Assembly (NCBI RefSeq): GCF_030646925.1
Contig: NZ_JAUSKL010000047.1
Span: 1-55,942 of the forward strand
DNA from: Candidatus Binatus sp.
GTDB taxonomy: Bacteria > Desulfobacterota > Binatia > Binatales > Binataceae
DNA length: 55,942 bases
Direction: 5' to 3'
Shown here: piece after piece, positions 17,659-25,930 of the stretch
Layout: each line of letters begins with the position of its first letter
Numbering within the stretch: position 1 is the stretch's first letter
Position numbers and translations under genes: made by a program
The notes under the pieces: model-generated
The model's input: the letters and a program-made list of their open reading frames with translations, nothing else
Databases searched by the model: none
What the model was told of the DNA's origin: nothing

Positions 17659-17919
17659 TCAACCTCCGAGCGCTGAAAGGCCGGGTCGAGGCGACGCGCA
17701 AATCGTGCGCGCGAGCTCAGCGCCGGACACCGTCGAGTGCCGTTCGATTATTCTCTGATTGATGTGATTGAAACTGAGCGATTCGAGGAAGGAAAAGAGA
17801 GAACCGGAAACCAGCGCCGCCGAGTGCCGCGCCGCCATACGCCGCAGCCGTCGCCAACCGGCGATCAGGTCAAGGCTCGCGTGATAGAAAGCGCCCGAAC
17901 AGACTTGCGCCATGCGCAC
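17659..17919 (-). CDS. Small hypothetical protein upstream of the Cys-rich gene
   Basis: An 86-residue ORF with mainly helical, moderately hydrophobic character (AALVSGSLFSFLESLSF) and no recognisable domain. It starts at ATG 17919 behind a weak AAAGAG and ends four bases before the next start. The downstream gene's GGAGG overlaps its stop codon, which is the main argument that it is real. Confidence 0.4.
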   Translation of the reverse strand: MRMAQVCSGAFYHASLDLIAGWRRLRRMAARHSAALVSGSLFSFLESLSFNHINQRIIERHSTVSGAELARTICASPRPGLSALGG

Positions 17920-18479
17920 CGGCTCTTTTCATCAGCCCATCAGCCAGCTCAGAGCCCGCGACCCCGCCTGCCTCAACCACTGTTCAATCCAAGCAGCGGC
18001 TCGATGGAAAATGCGCGTCGATTTCCGAACTCCGAACTTCAGTCGCGACGCGCGATGTTACCAGACCAAAAACTGATAGCGACCCGAGGACACCTACTTA
18101 ATTAGCGCGCGGGTAGGTGTCGAGCAACATTGAACGATCGATTAAGAGATGGAACTTCAACTTGACAATACCTTGCCTGCGTGCCCTTTTTCGAACTTAT
18201 CCGACGCCGTGTCGGCAGCAGTATGAGCCAGCCTAATAGGCCGGCGTGGATCGTCGAGATGTATTTTGCGCCCGCGCCTCCGCGTCGCTGAATCAGCCAT
18301 GCAAGCGGGGATGGATTTTTTACGCATCGCTCGATCGCGGCTGCGGTCTCAGCGTCGTGCGGCGCCGGAATCATCGCGCGCCGGCGTCCGGTTTCGCGCA
18401 CATTAAAAGAATAAATCCGGCGACACGATTCCTCACCGATGCTCGAGCACCTGGATAGTCATTCCGAACTGATTCCTGC
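17920..18479. other. Intergenic region with a 9-bp inverted repeat
   Basis: No gene is supportable here. The arms GACACCTAC (18089-18097) and GTAGGTGTC (18113-18121) enclose a 15-nt loop. Without a T-run it is more likely a regulatory hairpin or a mobile-element end than a terminator. Confidence 0.45.
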
Positions 18480-20072
18480 TCAGTGGCCGCCGCCTTCGCC
18501 CGCCGGCAGGTTGCGCGTATCGCGCTTCAATAAGAGGAACGTCGGCACGAGCGCCAGCATCAGCACGCACAGGATGCGGTAGATGTCGTTGAAGGAGAGC
18601 ATCATCGCCTGCCGCTGCACCATCCCGTAGAGCATCATGATTCCGTGCTTGTGGCCCATCGCGAAATCCTGCGCCAGGCTCGCCCCGCGCCCCGGCATCC
18701 TGAGATGCGGCAGGGTGAACACCGTGATGTGCTCGACGAGGTAGCTCTGATTCACCTGCTGGCGATGAATCAATAGCGTCGTCAGGTACGACGTGCCGAT
18801 CGCGGCGCCCAGATTGCGCGTGACCGAATAGAGGCTCGCCGCGCGACCCATCCTGAATTTCTCCATCGAGCTGAGCGCCGCGGCTGACAATCCCGGGAAC
18901 ACCAGCCCGGTACCGAGTCCCTGCAGCACCGTCGGCCACACGATTCGGTAAACGTCGGAGTTAAGGTTGAGCCCCGCCATCTCCCACATCGCAAAGCCCA
19001 CCAGCATGAAGCCGATCCCGACCAGCGGACGAATATCGCCGCCGCGGCGCGCATAGGTGCCCAGCACGATCATGGCGAACATCGTGCCGAAGCCGCGCGG
19101 CGCCATCACCAAGCCGGCCTTCGACGCGGTGTAGCCAAGCACCTCCTGCAGGAACACCGGAGTCAGAATCGCCGTGCCGTAGAGCGTGAAAGTCAGGAAA
19201 ATCACCAGCGTCACCGGCAGCGTGAAGTTCATGTTCTCGAGGATGCTCATATCGACGACCGGATCCTCGGTGTGCAGCTCATGATAAACCAGCACCGCCA
19301 TCGAGATGATCGCGGCGGCCGTGCAATAAATGACCCACGGAGAGTGGAACCAATCGGCGCGCTCACCGCGATCGAGGACGATCTCGCCGAGGCCGAGCGA
19401 GACGAACAAGCAGAGGATTCCCAGGTAATCGACTCTCGCGCGGCGCAGATTGCGCATGTACGAAGGGTCATCGACGAAGCGATAGACCATGAATGCGGCC
19501 AGCGCGCCGATCGGCACATTGATGTAGAAATTCCAGCGCCAGCTCCATGCGTCGGTGATATAGCCGCCGACCGTCGGACCCATGATCGGCGCGACCATCA
19601 TGCCCATGCCCCACACCGCCATCGACATCGCTTGCTCGCGCGGCGGGAAGGTTTCCATCAGGATGGCTTGCGAAAGCGGCATCATCGCGGCGCCGGCTGC
19701 GCCCTGCAGCAGCCGGAAAAAAACGATTTGATTGAGCGATTGCGCGATACCGCAGAGCGCCGACGCACCGACGAACATCGTGATCGACGCGACGAAGTAG
19801 CGCTTGCGGCCGAATCGTTCTGCGAGCCAGCCGGTCATCGGGATCATGATTCCAGCGGCGACCAGATACGACGTCACCACCCACGCGATTTCGTCGATGC
19901 TCGCGGAAAAGCTGCCCTGCATGTGCGGCAGCGACACGTTTAACATCGAGCTGTCGAGCACCTCGAGCACGGTGCCGAGCATCACGGAGACCGCGATGAT
20001 CCACTTGCGCGTCGAGGAAAATTCGTGGACCTCGTGCGTCTCCTGGATGATCGGTTTGGGCGTCGCGCTCAT
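18480..20072 (-). CDS. DHA2-family MFS drug transporter (EmrB/QacA type)
   Basis: A 530-residue inner-membrane proton antiporter with 14 predicted helices, the size of DHA2 exporters. Visible motifs: LEVLDSSMLNVSLPHMQGSF (motif D1), GWLAERFGRKRYFV (motif A between TM2 and TM3), RLLQGAAGAAMMPLSQAIL (motif B) and GPTVGGYITDAWSWRWNFYI (motif C and the WRWnF hallmark). It usually pairs with a membrane-fusion protein (EmrA) and an outer-membrane channel; neither lies beside it, so partners must be elsewhere or it acts alone. The substrate cannot be told from sequence. Confidence 0.9.
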   Translation of the reverse strand: MSATPKPIIQETHEVHEFSSTRKWIIAVSVMLGTVLEVLDSSMLNVSLPHMQGSFSASIDEIAWVVTSYLVAAGIMIPMTGWLAERFGRKRYFVASITMFVGASALCGIAQSLNQIVFFRLLQGAAGAAMMPLSQAILMETFPPREQAMSMAVWGMGMMVAPIMGPTVGGYITDAWSWRWNFYINVPIGALAAFMVYRFVDDPSYMRNLRRARVDYLGILCLFVSLGLGEIVLDRGERADWFHSPWVIYCTAAAIISMAVLVYHELHTEDPVVDMSILENMNFTLPVTLVIFLTFTLYGTAILTPVFLQEVLGYTASKAGLVMAPRGFGTMFAMIVLGTYARRGGDIRPLVGIGFMLVGFAMWEMAGLNLNSDVYRIVWPTVLQGLGTGLVFPGLSAAALSSMEKFRMGRAASLYSVTRNLGAAIGTSYLTTLLIHRQQVNQSYLVEHITVFTLPHLRMPGRGASLAQDFAMGHKHGIMMLYGMVQRQAMMLSFNDIYRILCVLMLALVPTFLLLKRDTRNLPAGEGGGH

Positions 20073-20151
20073 GTGGCTCGATCGCTCAAGCTACAAACCT
20101 CGATGCATCAATGCAAAGGACTCGAGTCGGCGATGCGGTCAGCGGGCGATC

Positions 20152-20940
20152 CTAGCGCGCCGTGAGCACCACGCAGTCGCCGCTCGCGGCATGATCGGCG
20201 CCGTAGCGTGCTGCGATTTCAGCGAACCTGCCCGCCGCAATATCGCGTTCGAGATGCGCCAAACCGCGCGCGATTCCATCCGCCTCGAGACGGCGAAAAC
20301 CCGAGGTCGCTGCGCGGAAGCCCGCGTCGAACAACAACTGAGGACGCGCGCGCGCCGCCTCGAACGTCAGATCACAGTCGCCTGAGTAGAAGACCTTGCG
20401 CGTCGCGACGTGCGAGAAACCGCATCGCAGCAGCGTCGTGAGCAGGCTGCCAAGCGTCGGATGCAACGGCAGCAGCACCTCGTCAATCTCGGGAAAATAA
20501 TGGCGGTACCAGAGCGTCGCGAGGTTCTCGCGCACCACCGCCTGCAACACGACTCCGGCGCGCGCAACCCGGCGGCATTCGGCGAGCGCCGCGGCGAGGT
20601 CGGGCAGATGATGCAACACGTTCACGCCGGCGACCGCATCGACCGAGTTCGCGCGGAGCGGCAAACGGCCGGCGTCGGCGACAATCCAGGCCGCACGCGC
20701 CTTGTGCGCGCCAATCGCGACCATCGCCGACGATCGATCGAGTGCCGTGACCGCGTATCCGCTCGCATCGAGCGCGGCGGTGTAGTTGCCGGTGCCGGCG
20801 CCGAGCTCGAGTATGTTGCGGGCGTGGAGTGAATCGAGACCGCGCACCAGAGCATCGATGATCGCAGGCTCGATCCGCCGCGAACGATCGTAGCCGCGAG
20901 CAACCTGCGAATAGTCGAGGTGGTTGATGAATGCTGACAT
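20152..20940 (-). CDS. SAM-dependent class I methyltransferase
   Basis: A 262-residue Methyltransf_11/25-type enzyme. Motif I is ILELGAGTGNYTAAL, the acidic loop is VTALDRSSAM, motif IV is VDAVAGVNVLHHLPDL, and the post-core segment is CRRVARAGVVLQAVVRENL. I chose the ATG at 20940 (MSAFINHLDYSQVARGYDR) because family members start with this YSQVAxxYDR segment; the open frame extends 44 codons further. The substrate is unknown; the neighbouring MFS gene is the only hint and is weak. Confidence 0.8.
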   Translation of the reverse strand: MSAFINHLDYSQVARGYDRSRRIEPAIIDALVRGLDSLHARNILELGAGTGNYTAALDASGYAVTALDRSSAMVAIGAHKARAAWIVADAGRLPLRANSVDAVAGVNVLHHLPDLAAALAECRRVARAGVVLQAVVRENLATLWYRHYFPEIDEVLLPLHPTLGSLLTTLLRCGFSHVATRKVFYSGDCDLTFEAARARPQLLFDAGFRAATSGFRRLEADGIARGLAHLERDIAAGRFAEIAARYGADHAASGDCVVLTAR

Positions 20941-21269
20941 CGCGGGACCGCAGCGTCGGATAGATTCGACCCAATCGCGTCGAGCGTCGTGAGCGCGACT
21001 TTGTGTCTTCTGGATCGCGCCGCATGCGCCGGCTTCAGTCAAAACGATGCGCCGATAATTGCCACGAGGCAAACTTGGGGCGTCGTACCGAACTCCGAAA
21101 CTGGGCGAATCGAACGGATCGATCGATACGCCCCGCTTGATCCGAGAATTGTTGGGAACCTTTCTCGATGCCCGATGCTTCGCTAATGTGTTATCTCTGC
21201 GCGTGCAGGCGCGGCCTCATGACGTGGAGTCCCGGAGTTGAATGGGGCGCGGTCGGTACGCGGAACGGG

Positions 21270-21345
21270 GCCACCCTAGCTCAGTTGGTAGAGCAGCTGA
21301 TTCGTAATCAGCAGGTCGTCGGTTCGAATCCGACGGGTGGCTCCA
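21270..21345 (+). tRNA. tRNA-Thr (anticodon CGT)
   Basis: A 76-nt cloverleaf with the acceptor pair GCCACCC/GGGTGGC, the D-arm GCTCAGTTGGTAGAGC, the anticodon stem-loop CTGATTCGTAATCAG (anticodon CGT), the T-arm GTCGGTTCGAATCCGAC and an encoded CCA end. It decodes ACG. A tyrosine-recombinase stub lies against its 3' end. Confidence 0.97.
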
Positions 21346-21355
21346 ACAAATCCAG

Positions 21356-21490
21356 GAAAATCTTCTCGAGCATTTTCTGAGCGGTCTTTTCGTCCGTACT
21401 GCAGCTGCTCTCTCGATACTCCCGCCCGTTTCTGGAATAGGCTATCCACCAGATTCGGCTTCGCAGAAAGATTCTTCCGTCTCCTCGCGT
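21356..21490 (-). pseudogene. N-terminal stub of a tyrosine recombinase (integrase)
   Basis: The minus strand reads GRIFLRSRIWWIAYSRNGRE, then YRESSCSTDEKTAQKMLEKIF. This is the N-terminal arm-binding start of phage-type integrases (GSVYxRGxIWWIxYYxxGKxYRESSxS). The frame then runs directly into the antisense of tRNA-Thr, so the core-binding and catalytic domains are gone. The position against the tRNA 3' end fits a decayed integration event. Confidence 0.7.
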
Positions 21491-21618
21491 GAGTCCTGGA
21501 ATCACCAAGTTGCCGGTGATTCTGCAGCTCTTGTGAGTGCTGCGGCGCGAGGGCTTGTTTTTGAGGTAAAGCTCGTAAAGCAATGTAATTCTCCGCCGGT
21601 GTTGAACTATTTCGTAAA

Positions 21619-22392
21619 ATGGCGTTAAATTCCAAACCAATGTCAAAGTTCCCGAAAACAGTTGGACTCTCTGACGATCGGCTCCTGACTCTTAGGGAAC
21701 TGGCCGCATACCTGAGCGTCAATGAGCGCACACTTCTCAAGCTGGTGTCGGAAGGTGATGTCCCAGGCGTCAAAATCGGCAATCAGTGGCGCTTCCGCAA
21801 GGCGATGATCGATACCTGGCTCGACGACCAGATGCTTGGCGTCGCCCCGCGCCGTTTTGAAGTGCGAGGCGCACCCTCTGCACCGCAGCGGATGCTTGCG
21901 CTCGAAAGCTGCTTTCAGCCGAGCCACATCCTCCCCGAACTCGTCGCGACCACCAAGCTTGGCGTGGTTGAAGAGCTGGCTGCCTTAGCCAATCGTCTGG
22001 GCTTGGTTGGTGACGAGACCTGGTTCGTCCACGCCCTTATCGAACGCGAGAACATCATGCCGAGCGCGGTCGGTAATGGCGTTGCGTTCCTGCATACGAT
22101 GTACCGCCATCCGGAGCACGTGGTGAGACCGTTCATGGTGCTGGGAAGGTCCGCGCGCGGAGTCGATTTCGACGCATTGGACGGCAAGCTTACGCATCTT
22201 TTTTTCGTGCTCGGTCTCAAGTTCCACGAGCTGCATCTGCCGTGGCTGGCGAAGCTGTCGCAGATGTTCGCGCGCGCCGAAGCGACGCAGGCATTGCTCG
22301 AAGCGCCGGATGCCACAGCGATCTTCGAAGTTCTGTGCGGAGTTGAGAGAAACCTGTTTCCCGCTTTCCAAAAGAGGCCGATCGCATCGTGA
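21619..22392 (+). CDS. HTH-PTS EIIA fusion regulator
   Basis: A 257-residue two-domain protein. Residues about 20-70 form an excisionase/MerR-like helix-turn-helix (LLTLRELAAYLSVNERTLLK, IGNQWRFRKAMIDTWL). Residues about 95-245 form a PTS EIIA/PtsN-like domain with the phosphoryl-acceptor His in the G-x-A-x-x-H context (GNGVAFLH, His159). Such proteins probably link DNA binding to PTS phosphorylation (inferred from the domains). A second gene of the same architecture opens the hydrogenase-like operon at 33.3-34.0 kb. The promoter region is short and follows the integrase stub. Confidence 0.8.
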   Translation: MALNSKPMSKFPKTVGLSDDRLLTLRELAAYLSVNERTLLKLVSEGDVPGVKIGNQWRFRKAMIDTWLDDQMLGVAPRRFEVRGAPSAPQRMLALESCFQPSHILPELVATTKLGVVEELAALANRLGLVGDETWFVHALIERENIMPSAVGNGVAFLHTMYRHPEHVVRPFMVLGRSARGVDFDALDGKLTHLFFVLGLKFHELHLPWLAKLSQMFARAEATQALLEAPDATAIFEVLCGVERNLFPAFQKRPIAS

Positions 22393-22577
22393 ATGCTCTG
22401 AGTCGAAATGATGCAGCCCTACGCCTCTAGGCGCTTGGGTGAATGAGATGGCGTGGTTGACCCAGGCCAAAAACCGCGGCGCGGCTGCAGCGTGAGACAA
22501 CTAGCCGCCGCACTCGAGCTCTGAACAGAAGGTTGCCACGGTCAAAGTGCCAACCACTACCAGGCCCTGGAGAGTCA

Positions 22578-23024
22578 ATGAAGCCATCCGAGGTTAAGGA
22601 GTTGAGACTTGCAGCACCCGTTTGGGTGTGGATTGTCCGCTTTGGTACGGGCCGGTGGTGGCCTGGGACGGTAGAAGGGATCGAAACCAAAAATGGCCTG
22701 CCACTTGTCATAATCAGGTTCGAATCTTTTTGGCGTAGCCGACATCGCACCGATCCGCCTGTTACGGTCGGCTTCGTTACCGCGCCGATGAGACGGGTTG
22801 AACGCCGCGACATTAGTCTGAAGCGCGAGGATCGCCCGCGATTCGTGCCAACTTCTCGCCTGCGAACGCCGGAAACGCCCGGCTCATCGCAGGGCTTACC
22901 TCATGTCGAAGCAGACTCTCGAGTCTCTAGCGAAAGCATCGGCGCGAATGGCGAACACGGCGGCGCGATCGCGGAAGGCTCGCATGGAAACGAGACGATG
23001 TCCGCACTGCTGAGTAAGAGTTGA
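22578..23024 (+). CDS. Small WWPG-motif protein, copy A
   Basis: A 148-residue protein. The first 95 residues form a compact beta-rich domain (APVWVWIVRFGTGRWWPGTV, PLVIIRFESFWRS, PRFVPTSRLR); the rest is low-complexity Ser/Gly/Glu. The W-V/I-x-x-WPG-x-V pattern resembles SH3/PWWP-like folds, but this is analogy only. The ATG at 22578 follows GGAGAGTCA; the open frame begins 15 codons earlier. It is a paralogue of the gene at 24306. The stop overlaps the start of the iron-ADH gene by 4 bp (TTGA), so they are coupled. Confidence 0.6.
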   Translation: MKPSEVKELRLAAPVWVWIVRFGTGRWWPGTVEGIETKNGLPLVIIRFESFWRSRHRTDPPVTVGFVTAPMRRVERRDISLKREDRPRFVPTSRLRTPETPGSSQGLPHVEADSRVSSESIGANGEHGGAIAEGSHGNETMSALLSKS

Positions 23025-24271
23025 ATACGGCAGCCCGTCCTGTCGCAGCGATGAATATAGACGCGCACGATCAGCTCACAGGCATGATTCAGTTCCTGCC
23101 TACTGTCGAACGAATACTGTATGGAGCCAAGACGGTAGACGAGCATCTCGAATCGGAAGTCGAACGACTTAACGGCCAGCGGGTTTTATTACTCGCGCCA
23201 CGCTCCCTGCAAGGCCAGTCACCGTTTCAGCGAGTATCGGCGATTCTTGGAAAGCGGCTCGCGGCGAGCTTCACAGCCGCTTTCGAGCATGTTCCACTTG
23301 AGATTGTCATTGAAGCTGCTGTCGCCGCACGCCGCTGCGATGCCGATTTAGTCATTGCGATGGGCGGCGGCAGCGTAATCGACGCTGGAAAAGCCGTCCG
23401 CATTTGCCTGGCCGCTAATCTTGATAGTTCGCAGCTACTTGGATCGTTCATGGAACGCCGCGAGCCGCTGGCCGCGACGCTGATTCCGCAAATAAGCATT
23501 CCCACCACTCTTTCAGGTTCAGAGTATACTCGCAGCTTCAGCGCCACCGATTTTGCAGCGGGCGTCAAGCGCTCATACACAGCTTCAGCAGTGGCCAGTC
23601 GCGTCATCATGTACGACCCCGCCGCTACTGTCCACACACCCATGGCTCTGTGGTTGAGTTCAGGAATCATGGCGATCGATCATGCGCTGGAGGTCCTTTG
23701 CGGCTCCCCGCCGCATCTGGTGGGGGATGCAATGAAACTCTCCGCGCTGCTGGCGTTGTTTACCAATCTGCCTCGCACTCGGCAGGCGCCCGACGATTTA
23801 GAAAGCCGCCTGCGCTGCCAAATAGCGGCCTGGCTCGCCGACCACTCGCCGATTCGTACGCAACCTTTAAGGCCCGCAACTCCGGCCCTTCCCAGCCATG
23901 CATTGGCCTATGAACTCGCAGCGCTGTGCCGCCTGCCCTACGGGCTCACCGCTTGCCTGACGTTACCCGCCAGTATGCGCTGGACGGCGGCGCGAGAGCC
24001 CGAAGTGCTGGCTCGTCAGGCAGAGGTAGCCCGCTCGCTTGGGCTAGTTCCGCGAGACGCGCCGGACCAAACTGCATCGAACGGCCTCACAGACAAACTA
24101 CAAACGCTGCTCGCAAACCTGGGCTTGCCAACCCGGTTTCACGAGGTCGACATCAGCCACGAGCAACTAAGGCTCGTAGCAAGCCGCTTTGCGCAGCGAG
24201 GCGCCTGCCTCATATCGGGCCAGGCCGCTACCGAAAGCCAGGTGATTTCTCTGTTAGAAGACGCATTGTGA
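23021..24271 (+). CDS. Iron-containing alcohol dehydrogenase-like / maleylacetate reductase-like protein
   Basis: A 416-residue protein of the Fe-ADH superfamily. It has the dinucleotide site (MGGGSVIDAGKAV), IPTTLSGSEYTRSF, GIMAIDHALEVL (first metal-ligand region) and SHALAYELAALCRLPYGLTA. In metal-dependent members the last segment ends in PHG, whose His binds iron; here it is PYG, so one ligand is missing. Maleylacetate reductases act without metal, so activity is still possible. Products could be an oxidoreductase of aromatic or alcohol catabolism, but no pathway neighbours support this. An alternative start is ATG at 23051. It is flanked by two paralogous WWPG genes. Confidence 0.75.
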   Translation: MNTAARPVAAMNIDAHDQLTGMIQFLPTVERILYGAKTVDEHLESEVERLNGQRVLLLAPRSLQGQSPFQRVSAILGKRLAASFTAAFEHVPLEIVIEAAVAARRCDADLVIAMGGGSVIDAGKAVRICLAANLDSSQLLGSFMERREPLAATLIPQISIPTTLSGSEYTRSFSATDFAAGVKRSYTASAVASRVIMYDPAATVHTPMALWLSSGIMAIDHALEVLCGSPPHLVGDAMKLSALLALFTNLPRTRQAPDDLESRLRCQIAAWLADHSPIRTQPLRPATPALPSHALAYELAALCRLPYGLTACLTLPASMRWTAAREPEVLARQAEVARSLGLVPRDAPDQTASNGLTDKLQTLLANLGLPTRFHEVDISHEQLRLVASRFAQRGACLISGQAATESQVISLLEDAL

Positions 24272-24305
24272 CAACACCCAGAAGCAGTGATGGAGGGAGA
24301 TTTTG

Positions 24306-24629
24306 ATGGACCCACGTGAGGCAGGCAAATTAGCGCCGGGAACCGAGGTCTGGATATGGATCGTTCGACAGGGAGAGGGCCAATGGTGCCCCGGAACTGT
24401 CCAGTCGCTGGCCGCCTCGAACGGAGTAGCGACTGTAACCGTGAGATTCGAATGCCATTCGCTGCGGCGCAATAGTTCACGCCCGGCTATCTTCATTGGA
24501 ATCAGTACCACACAAATGAAACACCTGGAGCGACGCGGGATACGTTCTAAAGGAACAGATCGTCCTCAGTATGTCCCTCCTTCATTGGTCGTCAGACCCG
24601 ACGTAAACATTTCGGGGCACAACCTCTAG
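24306..24629 (+). CDS. Small WWPG-motif protein, copy B
   Basis: A 107-residue paralogue of the gene at 22578: EVWIWIVRQGEGQWCPGTVQ, TVTVRFECHSLRRN, MKHLERRGIRSKGTDRPQYV. The second W of WWPG is C here. It lacks the low-complexity tail of copy A. A strong GGAGGGAG precedes the ATG at 24306. The arrangement copy A - Fe-ADH - copy B, all on the plus strand, suggests a local duplication and one operon with the HTH-EIIA gene upstream. Function unknown. Confidence 0.6.
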   Translation: MDPREAGKLAPGTEVWIWIVRQGEGQWCPGTVQSLAASNGVATVTVRFECHSLRRNSSRPAIFIGISTTQMKHLERRGIRSKGTDRPQYVPPSLVVRPDVNISGHNL

Positions 24630-24729
24630 CAGTTCTTCCAGGTAGTGGCGCAACGCAGCGGATCGAATCGGCAGAGGGTCGCGAAGCTTAGGAGCGACCA
24701 GAGGGCTCTTGCGGCAATGCTCACCCAGA

Positions 24730-25572
24730 TCAGGCAAGCCTGAATAGCTCGCAGGCGTCGCCGAGGCCCTTGAGCTGATGGATCCCTGCGGATTCGAACG
24801 AGAGCCCCGAACCGGCAAGCAAAAGTTTTGTCGTTGCGGAGACGAGGACTTCGCCTGCCGTCGCGGCACCCGCGACGCGTGCGGCTTCGTGGACAGCAAG
24901 GCCTCGAACGTCGGAGCCGACTAGTTCGACCTCGCCTGTGTGAATTCCGGCTCGGATGGCGATGCCGAGGTTGCCGACTGACGAACCGATTGCCTGCGCG
25001 CATCGAACCGCCCGAGCAGGTCCGTCGAATACGGCAAGGAAGCCATCGCCGGTAGTCTGGATCTCGCGCCCGCGAAACCGGTTAAGCTCTCCACGCGTCT
25101 GCTGGTTGTGCTCCGTGAGCAGTTCGCGCCAGGCGGAGTCGCCAAGCCTCCGGAGATGTGAGGTTGAGTCGACTATATCAGTGCAAAGTACGGCCGCGAG
25201 TACGCGATCGCCGTCGGTCGGCATGGCGAAAATCCGGGCCGAAGCGAACTCTATCGCCTCAAAAGTCTCGTCGCCGACGACCATCGCATCATGACCCGGA
25301 GGAATATCGTAAACGTCGTCGACTCCGAATTCGCACACTTCGCCAGCGTCAGTCTCGACGCGGAGGCGACCCTTGAGAACAACACCCAGGTGATGGATTT
25401 GGCAGGAGTGGGTGTGAGCGATTGGCCCTACATCGCGCGACCATCGCCAGCCGGGCTCAAATGAGAACCGCCCAATGGTCGTTTCGTGATGGGAAACGGT
25501 ATCAATCCGCCCGTTAGGAAAACGCCGGACCTGCTCCGGGCGGCGAAGACTCTTTGCTTCGGGACGCGGCAT
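24730..25572 (-). CDS. Cupin-class III adenylate/guanylate cyclase fusion
   Basis: A 280-residue protein. The N-terminal cupin (about residues 15-115) has HTHSCQIHHLGVVLKGRLRV and DDVYDIPPGHDAMVV with the expected His pattern. The C-terminal class III cyclase homology domain (about 120-280) has LCTDIVDSTSHLRRLGD (metal-binding Asp after the first strand), QTTGDGFLAVFDGP (second metal Asp), IRAGIHTGEVEL and VHEAARVAGAATAGEVLVS. It likely makes a cyclic nucleotide in response to a small ligand sensed by the cupin; that is inference. The ATG at 25572 has AAGGAAA upstream; the longer frame to 25842 overlaps repeat-like DNA and looks non-coding. Confidence 0.8.
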   Translation of the reverse strand: MPRPEAKSLRRPEQVRRFPNGRIDTVSHHETTIGRFSFEPGWRWSRDVGPIAHTHSCQIHHLGVVLKGRLRVETDAGEVCEFGVDDVYDIPPGHDAMVVGDETFEAIEFASARIFAMPTDGDRVLAAVLCTDIVDSTSHLRRLGDSAWRELLTEHNQQTRGELNRFRGREIQTTGDGFLAVFDGPARAVRCAQAIGSSVGNLGIAIRAGIHTGEVELVGSDVRGLAVHEAARVAGAATAGEVLVSATTKLLLAGSGLSFESAGIHQLKGLGDACELFRLA

Positions 25573-25750
25573 GCTTTCCTTGGAGAGACTTAGCTGGAAT
25601 TTCCGTCTCGACTCTTCGATTCCAACCCCTGTATAGGCCGGACGATCTCTCTCTGCAAGGGGCTCAGCCGGTATTGGTCCACCTTGTTTGCCGGCGGCGC
25701 CGGGAGGGGCCGGTTTCCATCTGATTGGCACGCAACGGTTAAACGCGGAG

Positions 25751-25773
25751 GCGAGGGGGAAGTTCCCCCTCGC
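25751..25773. repeat. Inverted repeat with 11-bp arms
   Basis: gcgagggggaa and ttccccctcgc are separated by one base. It lies in the 358-bp gap between the cyclase and the Ehr operon and could act as a hairpin or be part of an element end. Confidence 0.6.
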
Positions 25774-25797
25774 ACTACCCCTCATCAGACAACCACC

Positions 25798-25855
25798 AAG
25801 TGGGTCAGTTTTACTTCGGCGACCGCTGCAAAAGTGGGTCACCTTTCAATCGGCG
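25798..25855. mobile_element. Likely IS21-type terminal remnant
   Basis: Two imperfect 24-bp direct repeats (25798-25821 and 25832-25855) both begin aagtgggtca and end tcggcg, and are followed by ttgaca. Multiple internal terminal repeats containing gtgggtca with a nearby TTGACA promoter remind me of IS21-family ends. No istA or istB sequence is present, so at most a scar remains. Confidence 0.35.
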
Positions 25856-25930
25856 TTGACAGCGTTGGTGATCAATCACAGAGAGCGAGCCGGACCACGG
25901 CTCAAGATTGCCGCTCAGCCTACTGGTTCA

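Noticed and set aside
21276-21782. Minus-strand ORF ending in a tRNA antisense peptide
   Set aside because: Its C-terminus (RIRTDDLLITNQLLYQLS) is the usual false peptide from tRNA antisense; only the integrase-like frame next to it has meaning.
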